From an uncultured Micromonospora sp. (GTDB lineage Bacteria; Actinomycetota; Actinomycetes; Mycobacteriales; Micromonosporaceae), in contig CALGAM010000005.1 of NCBI GenBank assembly GCA_937951935.1, forward strand, positions 1-38,643: a DNA stretch of 38,643 bases, in the 5' to 3' direction. Below the pieces are notes generated by a model, which worked only from the letters and a program-made list of their open reading frames with translations, was not told the DNA's origin and searched no databases. Positions 1 through 9,377 of the stretch are shown in pieces. The translations under genes were made by a program, and so were the position numbers. How positions within the stretch are numbered: the first letter of the stretch is position 1; each line of letters starts with the position of its first letter.

Positions 1-3000
1 CGGCCAACACGGTGCGCACGGTCACCGAGTCGGTCTACTTCCGGGGCATGGACGGCGACCGTACCGCCTCCGGCGGCACCAAACGGGTCGTCGTCCGGGA
101 CTCCTCGGGCGGCACCTGGCCGGACTCCGACCCGCTGGCGGGGATGGAGCGGGAGCACGTCACCCTCGACCAGAACGGGAAGATCCTGGAGCGGTCGATC
201 ACCGATCCGTGGGTGTCCGAACCGACGGCGGTGCGGACCCGCAGCTGGGGCACGACCCGGGCGTACCAGGTCGAGGAGGCCCGGGTCCGGCAGTCCGAGG
301 CGACGGCCTCCGGCGGGTGGCAGGAATCCGGCGCGGACAACGTCTACGACGAGGCGGGTCGGCTGCTGTACTCGACGGACCACAACGACCTGGCCGACCC
401 GGACGACGACGTCTGCACCCGCTACACCTACACCAGCAACGAGGAGGCGTGGCTGAAGGACCTGCCGGTCCGGGTGGAGACCCTCGGGGTGAGCTGCGAC
501 AGGACCCCGTCGTACCCGGACGACCTGCTCGGCGACGAGCGGTACTACTACGACGGTGCCACCACGCTCGACGCCGTGCCGACCAAGGGTGACGTCACCC
601 GCAAGGACGAGCTGTCCGGCTGGGTCAACGGGGCGCCCACCTTCATCACCACGCTGCGGTCCAGCTACGACGTGCACGGCCGGCAGGTCGAGACGGTCGA
701 CGTGCAGGGCGGGCGGACCACCACCCGCTACACCCCGGCCACCGGAGGCCCGGTGACCGCGGTCGCCACCACCAACCAGCTCGGACACGTCACCACGACC
801 GAGCTGGAGCCGGCGTGGGGCGAGGAACTCTCGGTCACCGACCCGGACGGGCGGCGTACCACCTTCCGGTACGACCCGCTGGGCCGGCTGACCAGGGTCT
901 GGGAGCCGGGCCGCAACCCGGCGACCGACTCGCCGAGCGTCGAGTTCAGCTACCTGACCCGCACCACCGGTGCGAACGCGGTCACCATCCGGGCGCTGCA
1001 GCCGGACGGCAGCTACGAGACCGAGTACGAGCTGTACGACGGCTTCATGCGCCCCCGGCAGCGGCAGGAGCCGGCGCCCGGCGGCGGGCGGATCGTGACG
1101 GACACCATCTACAACTCCCGGGGCCTGGAGGTCAAGGAGAACGGACCGTACTTCAACGACGCGCCGCCCGGACCGGACGTGCTGATCGTCGACGAGGCGC
1201 TGCTCCCGGCCCAGACGATCACCGTCTACGACCACGCCGAGCGGCCGGTGTCGGAGATCTTCCTGGTCGACGGGGTGGAGCGGTGGCGTACCACCCACAC
1301 CTACGGGCACAACCGGCACGACATCGACCCGCCGGACGGGGAGACCCCGACCACCCAGATCCTCGACGACGAGGGCCGGCTGCTGGAGCTGCGCCAGTAC
1401 CACGGCGACTCGCCGACCGGACCGTACGACGCGACCCGGTACACGTACACCAAGCGCGGCCAGCTGGCCAGTGTCACCGACCCGGCGGGCAACGTCTGGC
1501 GGTACGTCTACGACCTGCGCGGCCGGGTGGTGCGGTCGGAGGACCCGGACCGTGGCGTCACCGAGTTCACCTACAACGACGCCGACGAGAAGGTGACCGC
1601 CCGGGACGCCCGGGGCGTCACGCTGGCGTACGCCTACGACGCGCTCGGCCGGACCACGGCCGTGCACGAGGGGTCGCTGAACGGCCCCAAGCGGGCGGAG
1701 TGGCGCTACGACACCCTCGCCGACGGCACGCCGGCCCGGGGCCAGCAGACCTCGGCGACCCGGTACGTGGACGGCAACGCCTACACGGTGGAGTTGACCG
1801 GGGTCGACGCGGCCGGGCGGCCGACCGGGACCCGGTACACGATCCCGGCGAGCGAGGGCGCGCTGGCCGGCACGTACGAGTTCACCACCACCTACCACGT
1901 CGACGGCGAGGTGGCCTCGCTGGGCCTGCCGGCCGCCGGTGGCCTGCCGGCCGAGCAGCTCCGGTTCGGGTACAACGCGCTGGGCCTGCCGTCGACCCTG
2001 ACCGGGCACACGTCGTACGTCGTCGGGGCGGGTTACACCCCGTACGGGGAGCTGTCCCGGATCACCCTGTCGGCGGGCGGGAAGTGGCTGGTGTCGAACT
2101 ACGAGTACGAGCGCGGCACGCACCGGCTGAGTCGGGCGGTCGTCGAACGGGAGACCTCCCCGAGCCGGCTGGCCGACCTGAGCTACTCGTACGACGCGGC
2201 GGGCAACGTCACCCGGATCGCCGACCGGGCGGACCCGGGCACCGGGGGCGGGGCGGAGACCCAGTGCTTCCGGCACGACCACCTGCGCCGGCTGGTCGAC
2301 GCCTGGACCCCGGCGTCGGGTGACTGCGCGGCGGCACCGTCGGCGGCGAATCTGGGCGGTCCGGCGCCGTACTGGCACTCCTGGACGTTCGACAAGACGG
2401 GCAACCGGCTGTCGGAGACCCGGACCGATTCCAGCGGGGCCGTCACGACCAGCACCTACAGGTACCCGGAGGCGGGCCAGGCGGGGCCGCACGCGGTCCG
2501 GGAGGTGACGACGACCGGGCCGACGGGCACCCGCACCGACCGCTACGAGTACGACGCCACCGGCAACACCACGACCCGGGTCCGCGGCGACGGCACGCTC
2601 AACCTGGTCTGGGACGCCGAGGGCAACCTGGCCGCCACCACCGGAGCGGCGAACACGAGCTACGTGTACGACGCCGACGGCAACCGGCTGATCCGGCGGG
2701 ACTCCACCGGCACGACGCTCTACCTCGGCGAGACCGAACTGCACCTGAGCACCGGCGGTGTGGTCACCGGTACCCGCTACTACGAGTTCGCCGGGCGGAC
2801 CGTGGCGGTGCGGACCTCGGCCGACAACAGGCTGCACTGGTTGGCCCTGGACCACCACGGCACCCCGGAGATCGCGGTGGACGCCACCACCCAGCAGGTT
2901 CACCGTCGTCGGCACACCCCGTACGGGGAGCTGCGCGGGGCCGCGCCGGACTACTGGCCGGGCCAGAAGTCCTTCGTCGGGGGCACCAGCGACCCGACCG

Positions 3001-3965
3001 GCCTGATACACCTGGGTGCCCGGGAGTACGATCCGACGCTCGGTCGCTTCCTCTCGGTCGATCCGATCATCGACTACGCCGATCCACAGCAGGCCAACGG
3101 GTACGCCTACGCCAACAACAGCCCGGTGACGTACGCCGACCCGGACGGCCAGTGGGGCTTCATCACCCGGGTCTTCTCCAAGACGGTGGTGCGGACCGTG
3201 GTGCACAAGGTCGTCCACCACGTGACGAACCTGATCCGGGTGCCGGTGACCGTCGTCAAGGACAAGGTCAAGAAGACGGTCACCAAGCTGAAGGAAGTCA
3301 AGAGGAAGATCGTCCGCAAGGTCAAGAAGATCCAGAAGCGGATCGTCAAGATCAAGAAGAAGATCAGGACCGCGGCGAAACGCGTGGCCAAGCGGGTCGC
3401 CAAGAAGGTGGTGAAGAAGTGGAACCAGGCCAGGGCCGCGGCCAAACGGGCAGCCGCCAGGGCGGCCAGACTGGCGGCCCAGAAGGCGAAGGCGGCCCGG
3501 GACGCCGCGGTCCGAGGGGCCAAGAAGCTGGCCGCGGCGACGGCCTCGGCGTACCGGTGGACGAGGGACAACCTGGGACCGGGTAGCGCCTTCTGGGACA
3601 CGGCCAAGATCGGACTCAGTGTCGCCGCCCTGATGGGCTGCTTCGCCTGCGGTGCGGTGGCCGCCGGGATGGCCGGGATAGACGCGGGCATCAAGGCGGC
3701 CAACGGCGACTACGTCGGGGCCGGGCTGGAGGCCGCCACGGTGTTCAGCGCCGGGATCGGCGGGCAGGTCAAGGCGGGACTGGATGCGGCCAAGGCCGTG
3801 CAGCGGGCGGCCGTCGCCCTGCCCAGCACCCGTGGGGCGGCGCTGGTACGCCGGGCCGCCGCCAACAGCGTCCGGGACTGGCAGCGGGCGACCCGCGCGG
3901 TCCAGGCCACCGACGCCGGGCTGTTGGTCACCAGCGTCGCCACGTACAGCCACCTGCCGAACTGA
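1..3965 (+). CDS. RHS/YD-repeat protein, 5' truncated by window edge
   Basis: The open frame is already running at the first bases, so the N-terminus lies outside the window; a GTG at 12 is unlikely to be the true start. About 1,317 codons are visible. YD repeats of the type YxYDAxGNxxxx recur throughout (for example around 1500-1640, 2185-2220, 2540-2580, 2660-2700). The conserved RHS core end, with GLIHLGAREYDPTLGRF near 2995-3055 and DPDG near 3140, is intact. RHS proteins form a large beta shell that encloses a variable C-terminal effector, often a toxin. Here about 270 residues follow the DPDG motif. The first ~100 are extremely Lys/Arg/Ala-rich (about 3230-3540), followed by an Ala/Gly-rich hydrophobic stretch (about 3600-3700). 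I do not recognise a known toxin fold in this tail, and no small immunity-like gene follows. RHS identity is secure; effector function is unknown. Confidence 0.93.
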   Translation, partial: ANTVRTVTESVYFRGMDGDRTASGGTKRVVVRDSSGGTWPDSDPLAGMEREHVTLDQNGKILERSITDPWVSEPTAVRTRSWGTTRAYQVEEARVRQSEATASGGWQESGADNVYDEAGRLLYSTDHNDLADPDDDVCTRYTYTSNEEAWLKDLPVRVETLGVSCDRTPSYPDDLLGDERYYYDGATTLDAVPTKGDVTRKDELSGWVNGAPTFITTLRSSYDVHGRQVETVDVQGGRTTTRYTPATGGPVTAVATTNQLGHVTTTELEPAWGEELSVTDPDGRRTTFRYDPLGRLTRVWEPGRNPATDSPSVEFSYLTRTTGANAVTIRALQPDGSYETEYELYDGFMRPRQRQEPAPGGGRIVTDTIYNSRGLEVKENGPYFNDAPPGPDVLIVDEALLPAQTITVYDHAERPVSEIFLVDGVERWRTTHTYGHNRHDIDPPDGETPTTQILDDEGRLLELRQYHGDSPTGPYDATRYTYTKRGQLASVTDPAGNVWRYVYDLRGRVVRSEDPDRGVTEFTYNDADEKVTARDARGVTLAYAYDALGRTTAVHEGSLNGPKRAEWRYDTLADGTPARGQQTSATRYVDGNAYTVELTGVDAAGRPTGTRYTIPASEGALAGTYEFTTTYHVDGEVASLGLPAAGGLPAEQLRFGYNALGLPSTLTGHTSYVVGAGYTPYGELSRITLSAGGKWLVSNYEYERGTHRLSRAVVERETSPSRLADLSYSYDAAGNVTRIADRADPGTGGGAETQCFRHDHLRRLVDAWTPASGDCAAAPSAANLGGPAPYWHSWTFDKTGNRLSETRTDSSGAVTTSTYRYPEAGQAGPHAVREVTTTGPTGTRTDRYEYDATGNTTTRVRGDGTLNLVWDAEGNLAATTGAANTSYVYDADGNRLIRRDSTGTTLYLGETELHLSTGGVVTGTRYYEFAGRTVAVRTSADNRLHWLALDHHGTPEIAVDATTQQVHRRRHTPYGELRGAAPDYWPGQKSFVGGTSDPTGLIHLGAREYDPTLGRFLSVDPIIDYADPQQANGYAYANNSPVTYADPDGQWGFITRVFSKTVVRTVVHKVVHHVTNLIRVPVTVVKDKVKKTVTKLKEVKRKIVRKVKKIQKRIVKIKKKIRTAAKRVAKRVAKKVVKKWNQARAAAKRAAARAARLAAQKAKAARDAAVRGAKKLAAATASAYRWTRDNLGPGSAFWDTAKIGLSVAALMGCFACGAVAAGMAGIDAGIKAANGDYVGAGLEAATVFSAGIGGQVKAGLDAAKAVQRAAVALPSTRGAALVRRAAANSVRDWQRATRAVQATDAGLLVTSVATYSHLPN

Positions 3966-3988
3966 CCGGGTCGGCCGGCTGACCCACA

Positions 3989-4020
3989 CCGGGCCGGGAA
4001 CCCGCGGGTTCCCGGCCCGG
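3989..4020. terminator. Perfect hairpin terminator between convergent genes
   Basis: A 15-bp perfect inverted repeat (ccgggccgggaaccc and its complement) with a two-base centre lies 24 bp after the RHS stop codon. It sits between convergent genes and could serve both strands. There is no T-tract, as is usual in actinomycetes. Confidence 0.8.
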
Positions 4021-4169
4021 TTGCCGTCGGTCGCCGTGTGCCGACGCCGCCGTGCACGGGTGCGGCCGCCGGGCGGGGGAGTCGGGGCGGCCGGCGCGAC
4101 GTCCGGGCCACCCCGACCCGCTCTCCGCCCGGTGCCGACCGAGGACGGACCTCCTGCCCGGTCCCGCGG

Positions 4170-6269
4170 TCAGCCGGTCAGCGTGCAGTCGTCGACGAGC
4201 AGCGTCGGCCCGCCCGGGGTGAGGTGGTGTGAGTAGACGATCAGCGGCAACAGGTTGTCGCTGGTCGTGGCGGTGTGGGTCAGGGTGATCTGGTACCAGG
4301 TGTTCGGGTCGCTCAGTGTCACACCCGCCGAGTCGATCGGCCCGGTGACCGACTGCCAGGTCGGGGTGTACTCCTGCACGCGGATGCGGGCGGTGATCGG
4401 GCTGGCCGACCGCACCCAGCACGACGCCGAGTAGGTCCGGCCGGCGACCGTCCGCAGCTGCGGGCTGGGGCTGGTCGCCCCGGCCGTGACCGGCGGGGTT
4501 CCGGTGGTGCTGATCTGCAGCGCCCGGGCCCCGGTCCGGGCGGTGCTGACCGGGGTGAGCACGGTGGCCGGGCCGAAGGTGTTCCAGACCGGCGGGTTGG
4601 CCTCGAAGCCCGGGTCGGTGAGGTGGTTCGTCGGTGGCGTGACCGTCGACCCGAACGGGATGCCGGTGGCGGAGGCGAACGCCGCGATCGTGGAGTAGCG
4701 GGTGCAGGTGCTCGACGGGCACCAGTGGATGGTCTGGTTGCCCGAGACCGTGTTGCCGGTCGCCTGTCCGATCATCTGGGCCGCGTTGACCTGCGCCGTA
4801 CGGTTGGTCTCCATCAGCAGCGTGGTCGCCGACGTCCCGACGATGGTGTTGTCGGTGATCACCGTGTTGGTGGTGTCCCAGGTCAACCCGAGGCTGGCCG
4901 AGTACGCGTCGGTGGACGGCGACCGCGCGTCGTCGTAGATGCCGAGCTGGGTCCGGTTGCCGGAGAACCGGTTTCCGGTGATCGTCACGTGGTCGGAGCC
5001 GGAGACCTTCACGCCCCGCCCGTTGCCGTCGATCTGGTTGTCCGAGATCGTCGCCCGGGACGAGACCTCCCAGTAAATGCCGTTGTTGGAGTTGTTGACC
5101 ACCGTGTTTCCGGTGATCACGCCGTTGGTGCAGCCCAGGTCACACCAGTACCCGGTGCCGTGGTTGTCGGCGAAGACGTTGTCGCGCACCGTCGGGTTGG
5201 CGGTGTGCGCCATCTTGAGCCCGGCTATCGTGCAGGCGTAGGTGCAGGTCGAGACGGCGAACCCGGCGGTGTTGTTCCGACTGAACGTGTTGCCCTCGAC
5301 CACCACGCCGTGCGCCCGGTTGAAGCTGCCGCCCGTGCCACCGTTGTCGACCACCTGGTTGCCGGTCACCGTGATCCCGGTGTTGTAGACGCCGAGCGCC
5401 CGGCCCGCACTGCGGGTGAAGACGTTGTTCTCGATCACCGAGTCCGGCGCGTTGACGACGAGCACCGCGAGCTGGTCCTCGTTCCAGTGCGGCGCGTACT
5501 CGGTGAAGGTCAGACCCCGGATGACGCTACCGGCGGCCGACGGGTTGAGCAGCATGGCCCGCCACCGGACCGACGCCTCGATCACCGCGCCGGCCGGGTT
5601 GTCGCCCACGTACAGCGCCCGGCTGTCCGGGTCGACGTAGAAGGTGCCGGGCACCACCTCGGACCGCGAGCCGACCTGACGCAGCTCGACGCCGTTGCGG
5701 AACACCTGGTCGGGCTTGCCGGCCAGCGGGTACGCCGGGTCGATGGCGTCCTCGTCGTAGCAGGTCTGGCACAGCGGCGAGGTCCAGTTGGTCGCCCGCC
5801 AGTCGTCGCCGTCGGCGGTCCAGGCCGAGATGATGTCCGAGCCCTTGAGCTGTACGTTCTCGTTGGGGTAGGGCTGAACGGTGATCCGTTTGTTGATGCC
5901 GCCCAGTCCCTCGCGGTAGACACCGCCGCGCATGACGATCGTCCCGCCGGCCGACACCCTGCTGACCGCGGCGGTCAGCGTCCGCAGCGGTTGCGCCTCG
6001 GTGCCGGGGGCGCTGTCGTTGCCGGTCGGCGACACGAACAACGCCCCGGGCGGGATGGGGTACGCCACGGCCCGCGGCGACGGCACCCCGGCGGCGGCCG
6101 GGTCGGTCGTCCGCCCCGGGCCCGGGGCGACGGTGGCCCCGGTGTCGGGAGCCGCACCGGCGGACGCCGTCCCCGGGACGGCGGCGAGGTTCAGCACAAC
6201 CAGGCCGGCGGCGATCGCGACGCCGGCCCGGCGACGTCGACGCGCCCGACGTACGGCCGCACGGATCAT
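4170..6269 (-). CDS. Secreted right-handed beta-helix protein with C-terminal carbohydrate-binding domain
   Basis: 699 aa from an ATG preceded by AAGGAG at good spacing. The N-terminus has an Arg-rich n-region, a hydrophobic segment and an ASA cleavage-like motif near residue 37, so it is exported by Sec or Tat. Residues ~78-122 carry the FVSPTGNDSAPGTEAQPLRTL / GGTIVMRGGVYRE pattern that opens many polysaccharide-lyase-like beta-helix proteins (PL9-like). Residues ~220-500 are repeated short strands with N-rich turns (VIENNVF, VTGNQV, ITGNRFSGN), the signature of a parallel beta-helix. Residues ~545-699 begin LTDPGFE and end LLVDDCTLTG, like a CBM4/9 sandwich. A pectin or other acidic polysaccharide is a plausible substrate, inferred from fold and neighbours only; catalytic residues could not be assigned. 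Confidence 0.85.
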   Translation of the reverse strand: MIRAAVRRARRRRRAGVAIAAGLVVLNLAAVPGTASAGAAPDTGATVAPGPGRTTDPAAAGVPSPRAVAYPIPPGALFVSPTGNDSAPGTEAQPLRTLTAAVSRVSAGGTIVMRGGVYREGLGGINKRITVQPYPNENVQLKGSDIISAWTADGDDWRATNWTSPLCQTCYDEDAIDPAYPLAGKPDQVFRNGVELRQVGSRSEVVPGTFYVDPDSRALYVGDNPAGAVIEASVRWRAMLLNPSAAGSVIRGLTFTEYAPHWNEDQLAVLVVNAPDSVIENNVFTRSAGRALGVYNTGITVTGNQVVDNGGTGGSFNRAHGVVVEGNTFSRNNTAGFAVSTCTYACTIAGLKMAHTANPTVRDNVFADNHGTGYWCDLGCTNGVITGNTVVNNSNNGIYWEVSSRATISDNQIDGNGRGVKVSGSDHVTITGNRFSGNRTQLGIYDDARSPSTDAYSASLGLTWDTTNTVITDNTIVGTSATTLLMETNRTAQVNAAQMIGQATGNTVSGNQTIHWCPSSTCTRYSTIAAFASATGIPFGSTVTPPTNHLTDPGFEANPPVWNTFGPATVLTPVSTARTGARALQISTTGTPPVTAGATSPSPQLRTVAGRTYSASCWVRSASPITARIRVQEYTPTWQSVTGPIDSAGVTLSDPNTWYQITLTHTATTSDNLLPLIVYSHHLTPGGPTLLVDDCTLTG

Positions 6270-6443
6270 GCTCGGTACTCCTTGGAGGTCGACGTGTCGA
6301 CGGGACTGTCTCGCCGGGTCCGTCGCGACGCCCGTCGCGGCGTTTCACCCCTGCCCGGCAGCAGGCGAGGATGGTCAGCCGACGTGTGGCTGTTCCCTGA
6401 GGCCACTCCACCCCATCGGCACCAGGCTATGGTTGGCGCGGTG

Positions 6444-6472
6444 ATAGTAGCGAGTGCCGACCGGTCCGTCCA
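6444..6472 (-). promoter_or_regulatory. Candidate sigma-70-type promoter of the beta-helix gene
   Basis: Read on the minus strand, TGGACG (6472-6467) is followed after 17 nt by TACTAT (6449-6444). The -10 fits TAnnnT fully and the -35 matches TTGAC at four positions. It would give a leader of about 170 nt. No other gene lies in the 6270-6568 interval. Confidence 0.4.
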
Positions 6473-6568
6473 TTTCGGATAGGGCCGGTACCCGGTGCGG
6501 ACCGTGGGTGAGGCGGGCGGCCACGGCCGTCGTCGTACCCGCCGTGTGCGTGCCCGGTCGTGACGAAC

Positions 6569-6606
6569 GGGCCCGGTGCGGAGGGCGACACCTCCGTACC
6601 GGGCCC
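6569..6606 (-). terminator. Hairpin terminator downstream of the glucuronoyl esterase gene
   Basis: Arms at 6569-6584 and 6591-6606 are complementary over 16 positions with a single non-Watson-Crick pair, around a 6-nt loop. It starts 24 nt after the CE15 stop codon in the direction of transcription. Confidence 0.7.
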
Positions 6607-6629
6607 GCAGGAACCGGTGGGTGGGGACG

Positions 6630-8309
6630 CTACCGGGCGGCGCAGGTGGGCGTCATGCCCGTGCCGGTGCCGTCGCCCTGGAAGCCGAACTCGGTCGACT
6701 GGCCGGGGCCGAGAGAGCCGTTGTAGCTGACGTTGCTGAACTGGACCGTGCCGGAGTTGCCGCTACGGTTCGCGTTCCAGAGGTTGACGATGCTCGCGCC
6801 CGGCGGCAGGGTCATCGTCACCGTCCAGCCGCTGACCGGGGACGATCCGGCGGTGACCCGGACCGTGGCGACGAAGCCCCCGGTCCACGACTGCACCGAC
6901 ACCGTGGCCGAGCAACCGGCACCGGTCGGCGGGGTCGTCGGCGGGGTCGTGGGCGGTGTCGTCGGCGGGGTCGTGGGCGGCGTGGTGGGCGGGGTCGTGG
7001 GCGGCGTGGTGGGCGGCGTGGTCGGGCCGTCGGTGAGGGTCGGGGTCGTCCAGTCCCGCCACTGGGCCAGGTTGCCCGCCTTCCGGCTCGAGATCCGGAA
7101 GGTACCCGTCACGTTGCCCGTCTTCAGCAGGAACTTCTGGATGTACGCCTGCATCGGGGCCCGCCACTCCGACCGGTTGGCGCAGTGGGTGCCGTCCTGG
7201 ACGTCGGACCAGTAGCTGATGTTGTCCCCCGCACCCAGCGCCCTGTAGACCTCCGCCCCGGCCAGGGCGGCCACGCTGCCGGACTGGGCGGCCAGCCAGT
7301 CGATGTGGGGGTTCTCCATGATGAACAGGCCGCGCGGCGCGACCATGGCCACCATCTGGTGCGTGTCGACCGGAAGCGCGCTCGGGTTGCCCGTGTAGGA
7401 GCCGAACGCGTCGCCCAGCCACGGCTGCTCCCCGTAGGCGCTGCTCAGGCTCTGCGCGCCGCCCTCCTGGGCGACCGAGCGGAACGCGGGAACGCCGGCG
7501 GTGCCCGACTCGATCGGCATCGTCAGCGCGACGCGCTGGTCCAGCACGCCGACCGCGAAGGCACCCTTGCCGTACCGCGAGCAGCCCGTGACACCGATGT
7601 CCGCCCGAAGGATGTTGCCGCCCGACTGCTCGATGACGTCGATGATGCGGCTGGCGCCCCAGGCCCAGGCGGCGAGCAGCCCGGTGCTGCTGGAGGAGCC
7701 GTAGAGGGTGTAGAAGGCGCCCTGCTTGTTGTTCCGTGGCGTGCCCTCCCGCCCGACGGCCAGCGGGTCGTAGCTGATGACGGCGGCACCGGAGTTCCTG
7801 ATGGTGGCGGTGTCGGCGCCGAACCCGCCCACGACGATGACGGCCGGGAACGGACCGGTGCCGCTGGGCAGCTGCACGCCCGCCGAGAAGCTGGCGCTGC
7901 GGCCGTTGTGCGAGACGTTCACGGTGATGCTGGTGCTGGAGACCGTCCCGGTGACACTCGCGGGCTTCGGCGGCTTGTCACCGTAGACGTACCGTTCCAC
8001 GAGTTCTCTGGTCTCTGCCCGGCGGCAGCGCCAGTCGGCCTTGGAGGTGATGCGTGTGCCGTCGAACCTCCTGAAGGGATCAGGAAGTCTGGGGTTGGCG
8101 GGGAACGAGCCGGGGACGGTCACCGGGCAGTCAGCGCCCTCGTCCTCGACGCCCGCGGCCAGCGCGACGCCGGCGGCCAGCGGATTGCCGGCCGCGGCTT
8201 CGGCGACCGTGGTCCTCGCGACGACCGTCACCGCTCCCGTGGCCGCGAGCGCCGCCGCCAGCGAGACGCACAGTGTGCGGAGCGTGGCGCGGCCCGAGCT
8301 GGTGTTCAC
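6630..8309 (-). CDS. Secreted CE15 glucuronoyl esterase with CBM2
   Basis: 559 aa from a GTG preceded by GGAAGGAG. A signal peptide covers about residues 1-40. The catalytic domain spans about 60-410: the nucleophile Ser244 lies in GCSRYGKGA, the CE15 signature GCSRxGK; Glu267 (PIESGTAG) and His375 (DGTHCAN) complete a Ser-Glu-His arrangement as known for the family. CE15 enzymes cleave the ester between glucuronoxylan side chains and lignin alcohols. A PTTPP-repeat linker (about 429-466) leads to a C-terminal CBM2 of about 95 residues with flanking cysteines (GCSATVSV...TPTCAAR), which usually binds cellulose or xylan. With the beta-helix protein and the GH-A hydrolase nearby it makes a small plant-cell-wall set. 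Confidence 0.92.
   Translation of the reverse strand: MNTSSGRATLRTLCVSLAAALAATGAVTVVARTTVAEAAAGNPLAAGVALAAGVEDEGADCPVTVPGSFPANPRLPDPFRRFDGTRITSKADWRCRRAETRELVERYVYGDKPPKPASVTGTVSSTSITVNVSHNGRSASFSAGVQLPSGTGPFPAVIVVGGFGADTATIRNSGAAVISYDPLAVGREGTPRNNKQGAFYTLYGSSSSTGLLAAWAWGASRIIDVIEQSGGNILRADIGVTGCSRYGKGAFAVGVLDQRVALTMPIESGTAGVPAFRSVAQEGGAQSLSSAYGEQPWLGDAFGSYTGNPSALPVDTHQMVAMVAPRGLFIMENPHIDWLAAQSGSVAALAGAEVYRALGAGDNISYWSDVQDGTHCANRSEWRAPMQAYIQKFLLKTGNVTGTFRISSRKAGNLAQWRDWTTPTLTDGPTTPPTTPPTTPPTTPPTTPPTTPPTTPPTTPPTGAGCSATVSVQSWTGGFVATVRVTAGSSPVSGWTVTMTLPPGASIVNLWNANRSGNSGTVQFSNVSYNGSLGPGQSTEFGFQGDGTGTGMTPTCAAR
6926..7025. repeat. 12-bp tandem repeat encoding the PTTPP linker
   Basis: About eight imperfect copies of a 12-bp unit (ggcggggtcgtg and variants) encode the Pro/Thr linker between CE15 and CBM2. 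Copy number is likely to vary between strains. Confidence 0.85.
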
Positions 8310-8340
8310 GTGGGCTCTCCTTCCGGGGGTGGTGGAGGCG

Positions 8341-8410
8341 ACGAACTAAATCGATGATCACAAATGTCAGCATGTTCAGTTTCGGCCAGGATGTCGAAAC
8401 ATGTCAATGC
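8341..8410 (-). promoter_or_regulatory. AT-rich promoter/operator region of the CE15 gene
   Basis: This is the only AT-rich stretch upstream of the esterase. On the minus strand a consensus TTGACA lies at 8407-8402, with a weaker CTGACA at 8370-8365; neither has a convincing -10. GTTTCG (8379-8384) and CGAAAC (8395-8400) form an inverted repeat 10 bp apart. GAAA/TTTC half-sites are known upstream of actinomycete xylanase genes, so sugar-responsive repression is possible. The remaining bases to 8569 show nothing convincing. Confidence 0.35.
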
Positions 8411-8569
8411 TGCTCCGATGTGTCGCCGCTGTTCACGCCGGGTCCCACCCGGTGGTGCCCCGCCGGCGACCGGCCGGGCGTCCGACCCGACGACCCGGCC
8501 CGGGGCCGGCGTCACCGGCGGGAACGGGAGCGCCCATCCGCTCGACCGCCGCGACGGCGGCCGAGCGGC

Positions 8570-9283
8570 TCAGCTCAGGAGAGCCGGTCTGAGCTCCGCA
8601 CCCAGGTTGATCGCGCCGACCACCCGGTCACCGGTCGGGTCGTAGACGTTGATCGTGTTGTTGCGCCGCATCAGTTCCCGGACCGACGGCGGCAGCCGGG
8701 GCGGGTCCTCCATCGCCGCGCGTAGCTGTCGGGCCGTCGTGATCAGCCCGCCCGCCAACGACGCGGCGTCGACGTCCACCCGGATCCCCCCGTACTCCCA
8801 TCCGGCGGTGGTGAGGTCGAACACCTCGAACACGTGCGCCAGCAGCGGAAAGGGGTCGGTCACCCGAACCACCCGGGGCGCCCGTGCGCCGACGACCGTG
8901 GCCGCCGCGGCCACCTGCGCGTACGGGTGGAAGCCACACGGCAACGTGAAGAGCGGCCACCGCAGCCACGGCCCGGCCTCCCGCCACAGTGGCCGGTAGT
9001 TGCGGCGGTTGACGACGAGGCGACGACCGGTACGGCGGTACAGGTCGGCCACCTGGGCACACAGGTCGGCGTACGCCTCGTCGGCGACCTCGCGCAGGAT
9101 CCCGGCGGCCACCACCAGGCCGTCGTCGCCGTCCAGCAACCGGACCACCGCGTCGGCCTGCTCGGCGAACCGGACCCGCACGTGCGTACCGAACCGCTGC
9201 CGGACGTCCCGGAGCAACGCCGCCTGTCGGGCCGGATCGTGCTGGACCCGCTCCCCGCCCAGCAGACGCCGAAGCCACCGCAT
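8570..9283 (-). CDS. Hypothetical protein, 237 aa
   Basis: ATG start preceded by GAGG four bases upstream, with actinomycete-like third-position GC throughout. I do not recognise the family. The protein looks soluble and globular with no signal peptide or membrane segment. Aromatic and proline-containing patches (WREAGPWLRWPLFTLPCGFHPYAQ around residues 100-123, kept here only as a landmark) separate an Arg-rich N-terminal half from a C-terminal half ending in VYDPTGDRVVGAINLGAE. It follows the 378-aa unknown gene on the same strand after a 94-bp gap, so the two may be cotranscribed. No function is proposed. Confidence 0.7.
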   Translation of the reverse strand: MRWLRRLLGGERVQHDPARQAALLRDVRQRFGTHVRVRFAEQADAVVRLLDGDDGLVVAAGILREVADEAYADLCAQVADLYRRTGRRLVVNRRNYRPLWREAGPWLRWPLFTLPCGFHPYAQVAAAATVVGARAPRVVRVTDPFPLLAHVFEVFDLTTAGWEYGGIRVDVDAASLAGGLITTARQLRAAMEDPPRLPPSVRELMRRNNTINVYDPTGDRVVGAINLGAELRPALLS

Positions 9284-9377
9284 GTCGCCTCGTTTCCGCA
9301 GCCGCCGTGGAACGCGGCCATGCTACAGGACCCCGATCGGCGACCCGGGCACCCCGTTTCCCCGGCCGGCCGCGCCG

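Noticed and set aside
4275..6482. Plus-strand frame (735 codons) opposite the beta-helix gene
   Set aside because: Shadow of the minus-strand gene; composition is Arg/Gly/Val-rich without recognisable motifs.
6926..7025. Short tandem repeats resembling a minisatellite or CRISPR-like array
   Set aside because: The repeats are in frame and encode the Pro/Thr linker of the CE15-CBM2 protein; there are no unique spacers.
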